This document shows positions 16,889 to 25,391 of a stretch of 64,000 nt of DNA, piece by piece. The stretch lies in assembly GCA_010604095.1 (NCBI GenBank), contig JAABLG010000001.1, positions 62,001 through 126,000 of the forward strand, read 5' to 3'. The translations under genes were made by a program, and so were the position numbers. The notes under the pieces are model-generated. The model was not told the origin of the DNA, did no database searches, and was given only the letters and a program-made list of their open reading frames with translations. The first letter of the stretch is position 1; each line of letters begins with the position of its first letter. This DNA is from Streptococcus vestibularis (GTDB taxonomy: Bacteria; Bacillota; Bacilli; Lactobacillales; Streptococcaceae).

Positions 16889-18625
16889 ATGGCTTATATT
16901 TGGTCTTATCTCAGACGTTATCCTAAGTGGCTAGTAATGAATTTTACGGCAGCCATTTTATTTGTTATTGCTAACTTGGGCTTGCCGAGGGTTCTTGCCA
17001 GAATGATTGATGAGGGAATAAACCGTGGTGATGTTGATAAGCTTTACGCTTATGCTTGGGTCATGTTTGGTGTAGTTTTGACTGGGATTGTTGGTCGTGT
17101 GCTCTTGGCCTATGCGGTTGGTAAGTTAACGACCACGATGGTGCAGGTCATGCGTAATGATATTTATGCCAAGCTTCAGGAGTATTCCCACCATGAGTAC
17201 GAACAGATTGGGGTATCTTCTTTGGTGACTCGTATCACGTCGGATGCTTTTGTTCTCATGCAATTTGCGGATCAAGTTCTCAAATTGGGTGTTATCACTC
17301 CTTTAATGATGATTTCTAGTGTCTTCTTGATTTTGACGACCAGTCCGTCTTTGGCTTGGATTGTGGCCATCTCCTTGCCTTTCCTAGCCGTAGTAGTCTG
17401 GTATGTGGCGGTAAAAACGCGTCCGCTTTCTGAAAAGCAACAGGCAACTCTCGACAAGATTAACCAGTATGCTCGTGAAAATCTGACTGGACTTCGTGTC
17501 ATCCGAGCTTTCGCTAGAGAAGATTTTCAAGAGAAGAAGTTCGCTTCTGAAAATGCTGTCTATGCGGATAATTCAAACAAACTTTTTAAATTGACTGGTT
17601 TGACCGAGCCACTTTTTGTACAAATCATCATCGCTATGATTGTGGCTATTGTTTGGTTTGCTCTTGAGCCATTAGGCTCTGGAAGTTTGGCTATCGGTGA
17701 CTTGGTTGCCTTTATTGAGTACAGCTTCCATGCGCTATTGTCCTTCCTTTTTCTAGCCAATCTCTTTACCATGTATCCTCGTACGGCGGTGTCTAGTGAA
17801 CGTCTGCAGGAAATTATGAACATGCCGATTTCTATCAATCCAAATGAAGATGGCGTGACAGAGACTGAAACTAAGGGATATTTGGAATTTGACAATGTGA
17901 CCTTTGCCTATCCTGGTGAAACGGAAAGTCCTGTGCTGCACAATATTTCCTTCAAGGCTAAACCTGGTGAAACCATTGCCTTTATCGGATCTACGGGTTC
18001 AGGAAAATCATCACTTGTACAGTTGATTCCACGCTTTTATGATGTAACACTTGGACGCATTCTTGTTGATGGTGTAGATGTCCGTGACTACAATCTTAAG
18101 GCTCTTCGTCGTAAGATTGGCTTTATTCCACAAAAAGCCTTGCTCTTTACAGGAACTATCGGTGAAAATATCCGTTACGGTAAGGAAAATGCCAGTCATG
18201 AGGAATTGAATCAAGCTACTGATGTGGCTCAGGCCAAGGAATTTATTGAAAGTAAGGAAGAACGCTACGATTCTCACTTGGCTGAGGGTGGCAGCAACCT
18301 TTCTGGGGGACAAAAGCAGCGTTTGTCAATTGCACGTGCAGTGGTTAAACGTCCTGATGTCTATATCTTTGATGATTCCTTCTCTGCCTTGGACTACAAG
18401 ACTGATGCGACCTTGCGCCGTCGTCTTAAAGAGGTTACTCAGGATGCGACAGTCTTGATCGTGGCGCAACGTGTGGGAACTATCATGGATGCTGACCAGA
18501 TTATTGTTCTGGATAAGGGTGAAATCGTTGGTCGTGGCCGTCACGAAGAGCTTATGGAAAGCAATGAGATTTATCGTGAAATTGCCAATTCTCAATTGAA
18601 TCAAAAGAGTCTTACAGAAGATTAG
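16889..18625 (+). CDS. Heterodimeric ABC exporter subunit 1 (degenerate Walker B)
   Basis: A 578-residue half-transporter: six-helix membrane domain (about residues 1-310), then a nucleotide-binding domain with Walker A GSTGSGKSS (about 367-375), signature LSGGQKQR (about 471-478) and Walker B VYIFDDSFSALD. The catalytic glutamate after Walker B is Asp, the mark of the non-hydrolysing site in heterodimeric exporters such as LmrCD, BmrCD and TM287/288. The partner gene begins 12 nt downstream. A multidrug or peptide substrate is likely; the exact substrate is unknown. Confidence 0.93.
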   Translation: MAYIWSYLRRYPKWLVMNFTAAILFVIANLGLPRVLARMIDEGINRGDVDKLYAYAWVMFGVVLTGIVGRVLLAYAVGKLTTTMVQVMRNDIYAKLQEYSHHEYEQIGVSSLVTRITSDAFVLMQFADQVLKLGVITPLMMISSVFLILTTSPSLAWIVAISLPFLAVVVWYVAVKTRPLSEKQQATLDKINQYARENLTGLRVIRAFAREDFQEKKFASENAVYADNSNKLFKLTGLTEPLFVQIIIAMIVAIVWFALEPLGSGSLAIGDLVAFIEYSFHALLSFLFLANLFTMYPRTAVSSERLQEIMNMPISINPNEDGVTETETKGYLEFDNVTFAYPGETESPVLHNISFKAKPGETIAFIGSTGSGKSSLVQLIPRFYDVTLGRILVDGVDVRDYNLKALRRKIGFIPQKALLFTGTIGENIRYGKENASHEELNQATDVAQAKEFIESKEERYDSHLAEGGSNLSGGQKQRLSIARAVVKRPDVYIFDDSFSALDYKTDATLRRRLKEVTQDATVLIVAQRVGTIMDADQIIVLDKGEIVGRGRHEELMESNEIYREIANSQLNQKSLTED

Positions 18626-18637
18626 AAGGAGGTCAAA

Positions 18638-20425
18638 ATGAAGAATAATAAAAAGAAAAAAACTCATTCCTCAAGTTTTGGCCGTCTTTGGTCCTACTTG
18701 CAGGCTTATCGTTTGCCACTTTACCTAGCTATTTTCTTGAAAATTGTTAGTGTCATCATGAGTGTTCTCGAACCTGTGGTGATTGGTTTAGCCATTACGG
18801 AACTGACTAAAAATACACTGGACATGTTCAAGGGTGTGGAAGGTGCCCATATCAACGTTTCCTATGTTGGTGTGGTTCTGGTCTTTTATCTCTTGCGTGG
18901 TCTCATTTATGAGTTAGCTTCTTACTATTCCAACTATTTTATGACCAACGCCGTGCAGGCAACGGTTCAGGATATGCGTAATGAGATGACTGAGAAAATC
19001 AATCGTACCTCAGTGTCATACTTTGACAAGCATCAATTTGGGGACCTCTTGGGACGCTTTACCAGTGACGTCGAGACAGTTTCGAATGCCTTGCAGCAGT
19101 CCTTTTTGCAGGTAGTTAATGCGGTCTTTACTTTGGCCTTGGTTATCGGGACAGTGCTTTACCTTAATCTTCAATTGGGAGCTATAGTTGTCATCACCAT
19201 TCCCATTACTTTCTTTGGTGCTCGCTTTATCATGAGTAAGTCTCAGCCCTATTTTAAGCAGCAGGCTGATGCTCTAGGTGCCCTTAACGGTTTTGTTCAA
19301 GAAAATCTGACTGGTTTCAACGTGCTTAAGCTCTTTGGTCGTGAGGACAGATCCTTAGATGACTTTAAAGAAATCACGGAAGACCTTCAGAAGGTAGGGT
19401 TTAAGGCCAATTTCATTTCAGGACTCATGATGCCTGTCCTTAATGGTTTGTCTGATTTGACCTATCTGATTGTTGCTGTTCTTGGTGGTTTGCAAGTTTT
19501 AGCTGGTCGTCTGACGATTGGTAATATGCAGGCCTTTGTTCAGTATGTTTGGCAGATTAACCAACCCATTCAGAACTTGACTCAGTTGGCTGGACAATTG
19601 CAGAGTGCTAAATCTTCTTTGGACCGTATTTTCCAACTGATGGATGAACCAGACGAGGCTAATGATGCTACTGAAGTGCTTGACGGAGATTTGACTGGCC
19701 AAGTTAGCTTTAAGCATGTGGACTTCCAGTATGTGGCCGATAAACCTTTGATTCGTGACTTTAATCTTGAAGTCAATCCTGGCGAAATGGTCGCCATTGT
19801 CGGCCCAACTGGTGCCGGAAAATCAACGATTATCAATCTTCTCATGCGTTTCTATGATGTGACGGCTGGTTCTATCTCGGTTGATGGTCATGATATTCGT
19901 AACTTATCACGTCAGGATTATCGTAAACAGTTTGGTATGGTGCTTCAGGATGCTTGGCTCTTTGAAGGAACTATCAAGGAAAATCTTCGCTTTGGTAATC
20001 TTGAGGCAACTGATGAAGAAATTGTTGAAGCCGCTAAGGCTGCCAATGTGGACCACTTTATCCGTACGCTACCTGGCGGTTACAACATGGAAATGAACCA
20101 GGAATCAAGTAACATTTCACTGGGACAAAAGCAACTTTTGACCATTGCGCGTGCGCTTTTGGCTGATCCTAAAATCTTGATTTTGGACGAGGCAACCTCA
20201 TCAGTTGATACCCGTTTGGAAATCTTGATTCAAAAGGCTATGAAGACTCTCATGCAGGGTCGAACAAGCTTTGTCATTGCTCACCGTCTGTCAACTATCC
20301 AAGAGGCAGACAAGATTTTGGTCCTTAAAGATGGTCAAATCATCGAACAAGGGAACCATGAATCCCTTCTTGCAGATAAAGGCTTCTATTACGATTTGTA
20401 TAATAGTCAGTTTGCAGAGAAATAA
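18638..20425 (+). CDS. Heterodimeric ABC exporter subunit 2 (canonical Walker B, altered signature)
   Basis: A 595-residue half-transporter: Lys-rich N-terminus, six-helix domain (about residues 20-340), Walker A GPTGAGKST (about 389-397), altered signature ISLGQKQLL instead of LSGGQ (about 492-500), and Walker B ILILDEATSSVD with the catalytic Glu. The altered signature pairs with the Asp-type Walker B of subunit 1 to form the degenerate site, so the two genes make one heterodimer. A strong terminator follows. Confidence 0.93.
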   Translation: MKNNKKKKTHSSSFGRLWSYLQAYRLPLYLAIFLKIVSVIMSVLEPVVIGLAITELTKNTLDMFKGVEGAHINVSYVGVVLVFYLLRGLIYELASYYSNYFMTNAVQATVQDMRNEMTEKINRTSVSYFDKHQFGDLLGRFTSDVETVSNALQQSFLQVVNAVFTLALVIGTVLYLNLQLGAIVVITIPITFFGARFIMSKSQPYFKQQADALGALNGFVQENLTGFNVLKLFGREDRSLDDFKEITEDLQKVGFKANFISGLMMPVLNGLSDLTYLIVAVLGGLQVLAGRLTIGNMQAFVQYVWQINQPIQNLTQLAGQLQSAKSSLDRIFQLMDEPDEANDATEVLDGDLTGQVSFKHVDFQYVADKPLIRDFNLEVNPGEMVAIVGPTGAGKSTIINLLMRFYDVTAGSISVDGHDIRNLSRQDYRKQFGMVLQDAWLFEGTIKENLRFGNLEATDEEIVEAAKAANVDHFIRTLPGGYNMEMNQESSNISLGQKQLLTIARALLADPKILILDEATSSVDTRLEILIQKAMKTLMQGRTSFVIAHRLSTIQEADKILVLKDGQIIEQGNHESLLADKGFYYDLYNSQFAEK

Positions 20426-20432
20426 ACAAAAT

Positions 20433-20464
20433 AATCCATCAGTTCATAGCTGGTGGATTTTTTC
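20433..20464 (+). terminator. Terminator of the ABC exporter operon
   Basis: AATCCATCAG pairs with CTGGTGGATT, followed by TTTTT. Confidence 0.85.
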
Positions 20465-20481
20465 TGAATTTGACGAGCAAT

Positions 20482-20514
20482 AAAAGAGACTTCTCCTATA
20501 GGGAAAAGTCTCAA
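20482..20514 (-). terminator. Terminator of queA
   Basis: Read on the minus strand, GAGACTT ... AAGTCTC is followed by TTTTATT. It faces the exporter terminator. Confidence 0.75.
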
Positions 20515-20522
20515 AATCAATA

Positions 20523-21566
20523 TTATTTCTCAGCAGGTCGTGTGACGAACATGGCATCTCCGAAACTGAAGAAGCGGTAGCGTTCTTGGACGGCGTGTTT
20601 ATAGGCATCAAGGACGAATTCACGGCCAGCAAAGGCTGAAACCAACATCACCAAGGTTGATTTTGGAAGGTGGAAGTTGGTTGAAAAGGCATCTACGACT
20701 GTGAATTGGTAGCCTGGTTTGATAAAGATATTGGTCCAGCCTGAGTCGGCTTGGAGTTGACCATCGTATTTATTGCCGATTGTCTCAAGTGTTCGTATTG
20801 AAGTGGTTCCTACTGCAATGATGCGGCCTCCAGCGGCTTTGACGCTATTAAGGGTATCGGCAGCGTCTTGGCTGAGGGTGTAAAATTCTGAGTGCATCTC
20901 ATGTTCGTCGACATTATCGACAGAAACAGGTCGGAAGGTTCCCAGTCCAACGTGAAGGGTGAGGTAGACCAATTTTACACCTTTAGCTTCAATCTTTTGA
21001 AGTAATTCAGGAGTGAAATGGAGGCCAGCTGTAGGAGCAGCGGCAGAGCCATTTTCCTTGGCATAGACCGTTTGGTAACGGTCGCGGTCTTCCAATTTTT
21101 CATGGATATAAGGTGGCAATGGCATCTCACCCAAGCTTTCCAAAACCTCAAGGAAGATACCGTCGTAGCTAAATTCTACGATACGGCCACCGTGATCCAG
21201 TTCCTCAGTAACAGTGGCGGTCAAGCGTCCATCACCAAAACTAACTTTAGCACCTACTTTAAGGCGTTTGGCTGGTTTGGCTAAAACTTCCCATTGATCG
21301 CCTTGGGTATTTTTCAAAAGGAGAAATTCCACATGGCCGTGGGTATCAGGCTTTTCACCGTAGAGGCGGGCAGGAAGCACGCGCGTATTGTTCATGACCA
21401 AGGCATCGCCAGGGTTAAGCTGATCGATGATGTGGTCGAAGTGGGTGTCAGTCATTTCCTTAGTTACAGGATCAATGACCAAGAGTTTAGAGGCGTCACG
21501 TTGCTCCAATGGGGTTTGAGCAATCAGTTCCTCTGGCAATTCAAAATCAAAATCGTTTGTATTCAT
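20523..21566 (-). CDS. queA: S-adenosylmethionine:tRNA ribosyltransferase-isomerase
   Basis: A 347-residue enzyme that transfers the ribosyl part of SAM to preQ1 in tRNA, the penultimate step of queuosine synthesis. Family motifs: [26 protein letters not shown] at the N-terminus (given in two parts: residues 5-14 and 15-30), [21 protein letters not shown] and [11 protein letters not shown] single-gene minus-strand unit with its own promoter (TATAAT on the minus strand near 21600) and a GAGGAAAG ribosome-binding site. No other queuosine genes are in the window. Confidence 0.97.
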   Translation of the reverse strand: MNTNDFDFELPEELIAQTPLEQRDASKLLVIDPVTKEMTDTHFDHIIDQLNPGDALVMNNTRVLPARLYGEKPDTHGHVEFLLLKNTQGDQWEVLAKPAKRLKVGAKVSFGDGRLTATVTEELDHGGRIVEFSYDGIFLEVLESLGEMPLPPYIHEKLEDRDRYQTVYAKENGSAAAPTAGLHFTPELLQKIEAKGVKLVYLTLHVGLGTFRPVSVDNVDEHEMHSEFYTLSQDAADTLNSVKAAGGRIIAVGTTSIRTLETIGNKYDGQLQADSGWTNIFIKPGYQFTVVDAFSTNFHLPKSTLVMLVSAFAGREFVLDAYKHAVQERYRFFSFGDAMFVTRPAEK

Positions 21567-21638
21567 TTCTTTCCTCGTTTAAAAATTTTCAGCCTTTTTA
21601 TTATAGCACGATATAGGGCGACCGTCATTAAAGGAGTT

Positions 21639-21680
21639 GAGTGAAAGCGCTTGACAAAAAAGATAAAAAAGGAGATAATA
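21639..21680 (+). promoter_or_regulatory. nagB promoter with overlapping cre-like site
   Basis: TTGACA and GATAAT (about 21675-21680) are 17 nt apart. The -35 is overlapped by TGAAAGCGCTTGACA, which is close to a catabolite-responsive element. CcpA control of amino-sugar catabolism is expected from the family; it is inference here. Confidence 0.55.
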
Positions 21681-21687
21681 AAGAAAA

Positions 21688-21699
21688 TGGTATATACCA
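21688..21699 (+). promoter_or_regulatory. Candidate NagR (GntR/HutC-type) operator
   Basis: The perfect palindrome TGGTATATACCA lies just downstream of the nagB -10. It matches the TGGTATAGACCA-like operators of NagR-type GntR regulators, which control nag genes in Firmicutes. Confidence 0.5.
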
Positions 21700-21716
21700 A
21701 TATTGAGGTGAATAGA

Positions 21717-22418
21717 ATGAAAAAGATTTTAGTTAAGAATCAAGTTGAGGGAGGCAAAGTTGCCCTTGATCTTCTTAAAGAGAGCCTTGCAGCAGGTGCT
21801 CAAACCTTGGGATTGGCTACAGGTAGTTCCCCTATCGCCCTTTACCAAGAGATGGTTGAGAGTGACGTGGATTTTTCAGAACTTTACAGCGTCAATTTGG
21901 ATGAATACGTCGGACTAGCACCAGACCATGAGCAGAGCTACCATGCCTTTATGAAGGCTCAACTCTTTGATGCCAAGCCATTTAAGGAGAGCTTCTTGCC
22001 TGACGGCATGGCTGAGGACTTGGAGCAGGCGGCTAAGGATTACGATGACGTTTTGGCACAACATGCTATTGATTTGCAAATCCTAGGAATCGGAAGTAAT
22101 GGGCATATTGGTTTTAATGAGCCAGGTACGCCTTTTGATAGTCAAACTCATGTGGTCGACTTGACTGACAGCACCATTGAAGCCAATAGCCGTTTCTTTG
22201 CTAGTCGTGATCAGGTTCCTACTAAGGCTATTTCGATGGGAATTGCTTCTATTATGGCTGCTAAGAAGATTATCTTGTTTGCCTATGGCGACAAGAAGGC
22301 AGATGCCATTTTCAAGATGGTCAAGGGTCCGGTGACAGAGGAAGTACCAGCTAGTGTTTTGCAAAATCATCCAGATGTGACTCTCATCTTAGATGAGGCA
22401 GCTGCTGCGAAATTGTAA
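21717..22418 (+). CDS. nagB: Glucosamine-6-phosphate deaminase
   Basis: A 233-residue enzyme that converts glucosamine-6-phosphate to fructose-6-phosphate and ammonia. Motifs: [21 protein letters not shown], and the active-site [15 protein letters not shown]. The ATG at 21717 is preferred over an ATG 66 nt upstream because TTGAGGTGAA precedes it and it matches the family N-terminus [14 protein letters not shown]; the upstream ATG would lie in the promoter. The 233-234 residue length is usual for streptococci. Confidence 0.95.
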   Translation: MKKILVKNQVEGGKVALDLLKESLAAGAQTLGLATGSSPIALYQEMVESDVDFSELYSVNLDEYVGLAPDHEQSYHAFMKAQLFDAKPFKESFLPDGMAEDLEQAAKDYDDVLAQHAIDLQILGIGSNGHIGFNEPGTPFDSQTHVVDLTDSTIEANSRFFASRDQVPTKAISMGIASIMAAKKIILFAYGDKKADAIFKMVKGPVTEEVPASVLQNHPDVTLILDEAAAAKL

Positions 22419-22451
22419 TACTATCTTTTGAAAAACAATCTTACGAAACTC

Positions 22452-22486
22452 AGGTTGAGGCATTTGACACTCAGCCTTTTTCTTTT
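22452..22486 (+). terminator. Terminator of nagB
   Basis: GGTTGAG pairs with CTCAGCC, followed by TTTTTCTTTT. Confidence 0.75.
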
Positions 22487-22513
22487 GTGAAAATGTGCTT
22501 CCAAACAAATCAA

Positions 22514-22543
22514 TTGCCTAGCCCTCTTTGATAGCGCTATAAT
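22514..22543 (+). promoter_or_regulatory. Promoter of trhO
   Basis: TTGCCT (22514-22519) and TATAAT (22538-22543) are 18 nt apart, 64 nt before the start codon. Confidence 0.6.
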
Positions 22544-22607
22544 AGTTAAGTTGACTTTGACTATCAAACAACAGATATAGATATTTCATAAAGAAAGAGG
22601 ATATACA

Positions 22608-23591
22608 ATGGCAAAACCTATTCGAGTATTGCTTTATTATAAATACCTTCCCATCGAAAACGCTGAGCAATTTGCGGCAGACCACTTGGCTTTCTGTAAG
22701 TCAATCGGTTTGAAAGGACGTATCTTGGTGGCTGACGAGGGAATCAATGGAACGGTTTCTGGGGACTACGAAACCACTCAAAAATACATGGACTACGTTA
22801 ACAGCCTTCCAGAGATGGAAGACCTCTGGTTCAAGATTGATGAGGAAGAAGAGCAAGCCTTTAAGAAGATGTTTGTGCGTTACAAGAAGGAAATCGTTCA
22901 CCTTGGCTTAGAGGATGATAACTTTGACAGCGACATTAATCCGCTTGAAACAACGGGTGCTTACTTGTCACCAAAAGAGTTTAAAGATGCCCTTTTAGAT
23001 GAGGACACTGTTGTCCTTGACACACGTAATGACTATGAGTATGACCTTGGTCACTTCCGTGGAGCCATTCGTCCAGATATTCGCAACTTCCGTGAATTGC
23101 CACAATGGGTTCGCGACCATAAAGAAGAGTTCATGGACAAGCGCGTGGTTGTGTACTGTACTGGTGGTGTCCGCTGTGAGAAATTCTCAGGTTGGATGGT
23201 CCGTGAAGGCTACAAAGATGTTGGTCAATTGCACGGTGGTATCGCGACTTACGGTAAAGATCCAGAGGTTCAAGGGGAGCTTTGGGATGGTAAGATGTAT
23301 GTCTTTGACGAGCGTATTGCCGTTGACATTAACCATGTAGACCCTATCGTTGTCGGTAAGGACTGGTTCGATGGCACGCCTTGCGAACGCTATGTCAACT
23401 GCGGTAACCCATTCTGTAACCGTCGTATCCTTGCTTCAGAGGAAAATGAAGATAAATACCTCCGTGGTTGCTCACACGAATGCCGTGTCCACCCACGTAA
23501 CCGTTATGTCTCTGAAAATGGTTTGAGCCAAGAAGAAGTTGTCTCACGCCTTGCGGCTATTGGTGAGAGTTTGGATGTAACACCAGCCTAA
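22608..23591 (+). CDS. trhO: tRNA uridine(34) hydroxylase (rhodanese-like, YceA/TrhO family)
   Basis: A 327-residue protein. The N-terminal acylphosphatase-like TrhO domain (about residues 5-100) is followed by a rhodanese domain (about 125-220) with active-site Cys184 in [17 protein letters not shown]-terminal Cys-rich segment carries [16 protein letters not shown] and [14 protein letters not shown]. The family performs O2-dependent 5-hydroxylation of U34 in tRNA. It is a single gene behind its own promoter. The Cys-rich tail is normal for the family. Confidence 0.92.
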   Translation: MAKPIRVLLYYKYLPIENAEQFAADHLAFCKSIGLKGRILVADEGINGTVSGDYETTQKYMDYVNSLPEMEDLWFKIDEEEEQAFKKMFVRYKKEIVHLGLEDDNFDSDINPLETTGAYLSPKEFKDALLDEDTVVLDTRNDYEYDLGHFRGAIRPDIRNFRELPQWVRDHKEEFMDKRVVVYCTGGVRCEKFSGWMVREGYKDVGQLHGGIATYGKDPEVQGELWDGKMYVFDERIAVDINHVDPIVVGKDWFDGTPCERYVNCGNPFCNRRILASEENEDKYLRGCSHECRVHPRNRYVSENGLSQEEVVSRLAAIGESLDVTPA

Positions 23592-23643
23592 GTTTAAATA
23601 GAGAAGAAGTTGAGAGAAATCTCGGCTTTTTCAAGCTTCTTAT

Positions 23644-23692
23644 TTGTAATCATTCTAAATAACTGTTATAGTAATATTTAGAATGATTCTAA
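23644..23692 (+). promoter_or_regulatory. Promoter with two Fur/PerR-type 7-1-7 boxes before the VIT gene
   Basis: The promoter is TTGTAA (23644-23649) and TATAGT (23667-23672), 17 nt apart. Box 1, TTGTAATCATTCTAA (23644-23658), overlaps the -35. Box 2, TTAGAATGATTCTAA (23678-23692), is a perfect 7-1-7 inverted repeat just after the -10. The geometry fits Fur-superfamily metalloregulators (Fur, PerR, Zur), so the transporter gene is probably repressed by one of them. Confidence 0.7.
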
Positions 23693-23708
23693 ATAAGGAG
23701 TAATAAAT

Positions 23709-24392
23709 TTGGAAGATAAGAATTTTGCAGAACGTTTAAATATTTTGAGAGCTGGTGTCTTGGGTGCCAATGATGGTATCATTTCCATTGCGGGAGTGGT
23801 TATCGGTGTGGCCAGTGCGACATCAAACATTTGGTTTATCTTGATTTCAGCCTTGTCAGCGATTTTTGCTGGTGCCTTTTCAATGGCAGGTGGCGAATAT
23901 GTCAGTGTGTCAACGCAAAAAGATACCGAAGAAGCTGCCATCGCTAAGGAACAGGCTCTCTTGGATCGTTCACCTGATGCAGCTAGAGAGAGTTTGTATC
24001 AAACCTTCCTCAGTCAGGGGGATTGCGAAACAGCAGCAGAAGTCAAGGTCAATCAAGCCTTCAGTAAAAATCCAATCAAGGTCTTGGTTGAAGAAAAATA
24101 TGGTGTTGATTTAGAAGAAATCACAAATCCATGGCATGCTGCCGTATCTAGTTTCTTTGCTTTTTCAGTGGGTTCTTTGCCACCAACATTAGCTATCCTG
24201 CTTTTCCCAGAGCCTTACCGTATTCCTGTAACGGTGGTTGTGGTTGCACTGACCTTGCTCTTGACTGGTTATATCAGTGCCAAACTTGGAAAAGCACCTG
24301 TAAAACAAGCTATGTTGCGTAACTTGACAGTAGGTCTCTTGACAATGCTCGTGACCTCTGCAGTAGGTCATATCTTCCACGTGAATGTGTAA
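23709..24392 (+). CDS. VIT1/CCC1-family iron/manganese transporter
   Basis: A 227-residue membrane protein that starts with TTG 8 nt after AAGGAG. The family N-terminus NILRAGVLGANDGIISIAG is visible, then GAFSMAGGEYVSVSTQKD, a cytoplasmic acidic helical region (about residues 75-140) and three further membrane helices to the C-terminus. VIT proteins move Fe2+ or Mn2+ out of the cytosol in exchange for protons. Two Fur-type boxes over its promoter support a metal-detoxification role. Single gene with its own terminator. Confidence 0.9.
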   Translation: MEDKNFAERLNILRAGVLGANDGIISIAGVVIGVASATSNIWFILISALSAIFAGAFSMAGGEYVSVSTQKDTEEAAIAKEQALLDRSPDAARESLYQTFLSQGDCETAAEVKVNQAFSKNPIKVLVEEKYGVDLEEITNPWHAAVSSFFAFSVGSLPPTLAILLFPEPYRIPVTVVVVALTLLLTGYISAKLGKAPVKQAMLRNLTVGLLTMLVTSAVGHIFHVNV

Positions 24393-24409
24393 CGGTTAAC
24401 AAGATGATA

Positions 24410-24437
24410 GGTCTACCTTTTTTAGGTAGGCTTTTTT
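24410..24437 (+). terminator. Terminator of the VIT gene
   Basis: GTCTACCT pairs with AGGTAGGC, followed by TTTTTT. Confidence 0.85.
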
Positions 24438-24461
24438 AGTCTACTAGACTATGCTTATCCG

Positions 24462-24470
24462 TGGTACAAT
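24462..24470 (+). promoter_or_regulatory. Extended -10 promoter giving a probably leaderless mRNA
   Basis: TGG-TACAAT (24462-24470) ends 6 nt before the ATG at 24477. No Shine-Dalgarno lies between. Confidence 0.6.
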
Positions 24471-24476
24471 AGGACT

Positions 24477-25196
24477 ATGCGTTTAGATAAATTATTAGGG
24501 CAGGCGGGCTATGGTTCTCGCAATCAGGTCAAGAAGCTCATTCGCAGTCGGCAAGTCTATGTGGATGGTGTCTTGGCTGAACGGGATAATCTTAATGTGG
24601 ATGCTAGTCTCCAGACCATAACGGTTTCTGGAAAGGAACTGGAACATTCGCCAGAAGTTTACTATCTCATGAATAAGCCATCAGGAGTGGTATCAGCTCG
24701 AAGAGACAAGAAACACCAAACGATCATTGATTTGATTAGGCCTGAGGATCAGCGAGAAGGGCTTTATCCTGTAGGGCGTTTGGATAGAGATACAGAAGGT
24801 CTGGTGCTGATTACCAACAATGGCCCTTTGGGCTTTGCCCTGCTTCACCCACGTTATCATGTGGCTAAGAGGTATTATGTTGAGGTCAATGATGTTCTTG
24901 GGCCTGATACACCTGCATTTTTTGAGTCAGGTGTTGTCTTTGAGGATGGTACTGTTTGTAAACCGGCTCATCTGAAAATTCTGAGTACAGCTAGTGACAA
25001 GAGTTGTGCTCAAATCACGATTTCAGAAGGCAAGTTTCATCAAGTGAAAAAGATGTTCTTGGCTTATGGGGTCAAGGTGACCTACCTCAAACGTATTTCC
25101 TTTGGAGATTTTGTCTTGGACGAAAAGTTACCAAGGGGAAGCTATCGTCCATTGACCGAGGAGGAAAAGAGCATCTTAAAAAGGTATTTAAACTGA
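24477..25196 (+). CDS. rsuA: RsuA-family 16S rRNA pseudouridine synthase
   Basis: A 239-residue protein. An N-terminal S4 domain (MRLDKLLGQAGYGSRNQVKK) is followed by an RsuA/RluB/E/F catalytic domain with the catalytic Asp in VGRLDRDTEGL and the motif EGKFHQVKKMFLAYG. The E. coli homologue makes pseudouridine 516 of 16S rRNA; the same target is inferred. The ATG lies 6 nt after an extended -10 with no ribosome-binding site, yet the N-terminus is canonical for the family, so the start is secure. Confidence 0.9.
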   Translation: MRLDKLLGQAGYGSRNQVKKLIRSRQVYVDGVLAERDNLNVDASLQTITVSGKELEHSPEVYYLMNKPSGVVSARRDKKHQTIIDLIRPEDQREGLYPVGRLDRDTEGLVLITNNGPLGFALLHPRYHVAKRYYVEVNDVLGPDTPAFFESGVVFEDGTVCKPAHLKILSTASDKSCAQITISEGKFHQVKKMFLAYGVKVTYLKRISFGDFVLDEKLPRGSYRPLTEEEKSILKRYLN

Positions 25197-25243
25197 GCCA
25201 TTTTAGTTTTTGGTTATTTGGGTTATGTTACGGTGGAAGTGCT

Positions 25244-25289
25244 AACTATAAGTAATAGTTATGGCATCCCATAAGTAATTTTAACTATT
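25244..25289 (+). promoter_or_regulatory. Candidate LysR-type operator region before the M20 hydrolase
   Basis: An inverted repeat AACTAT-AAGTA-ATAGTT (25244-25260) and a second, weaker site ATAAGTAATTTTAACTAT (25271-25288) share ATAAGTAAT 23 bp apart. They sit just upstream of a TGG-TATGAT extended -10 near 25305-25313. The half-sites resemble streptococcal MET-box half-sites, so a CpsY/MtaR-type regulator is possible. Confidence 0.35.
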
Positions 25290-25391
25290 CATTTGGTCAA
25301 TACAGTGGTATGATAGAAGTAATTTAATCGGCAAGTTTAGTTAGCGCAACTTCATGTACTGTTTTAGGACAGTGAAAGAGGGAGGTCTATT

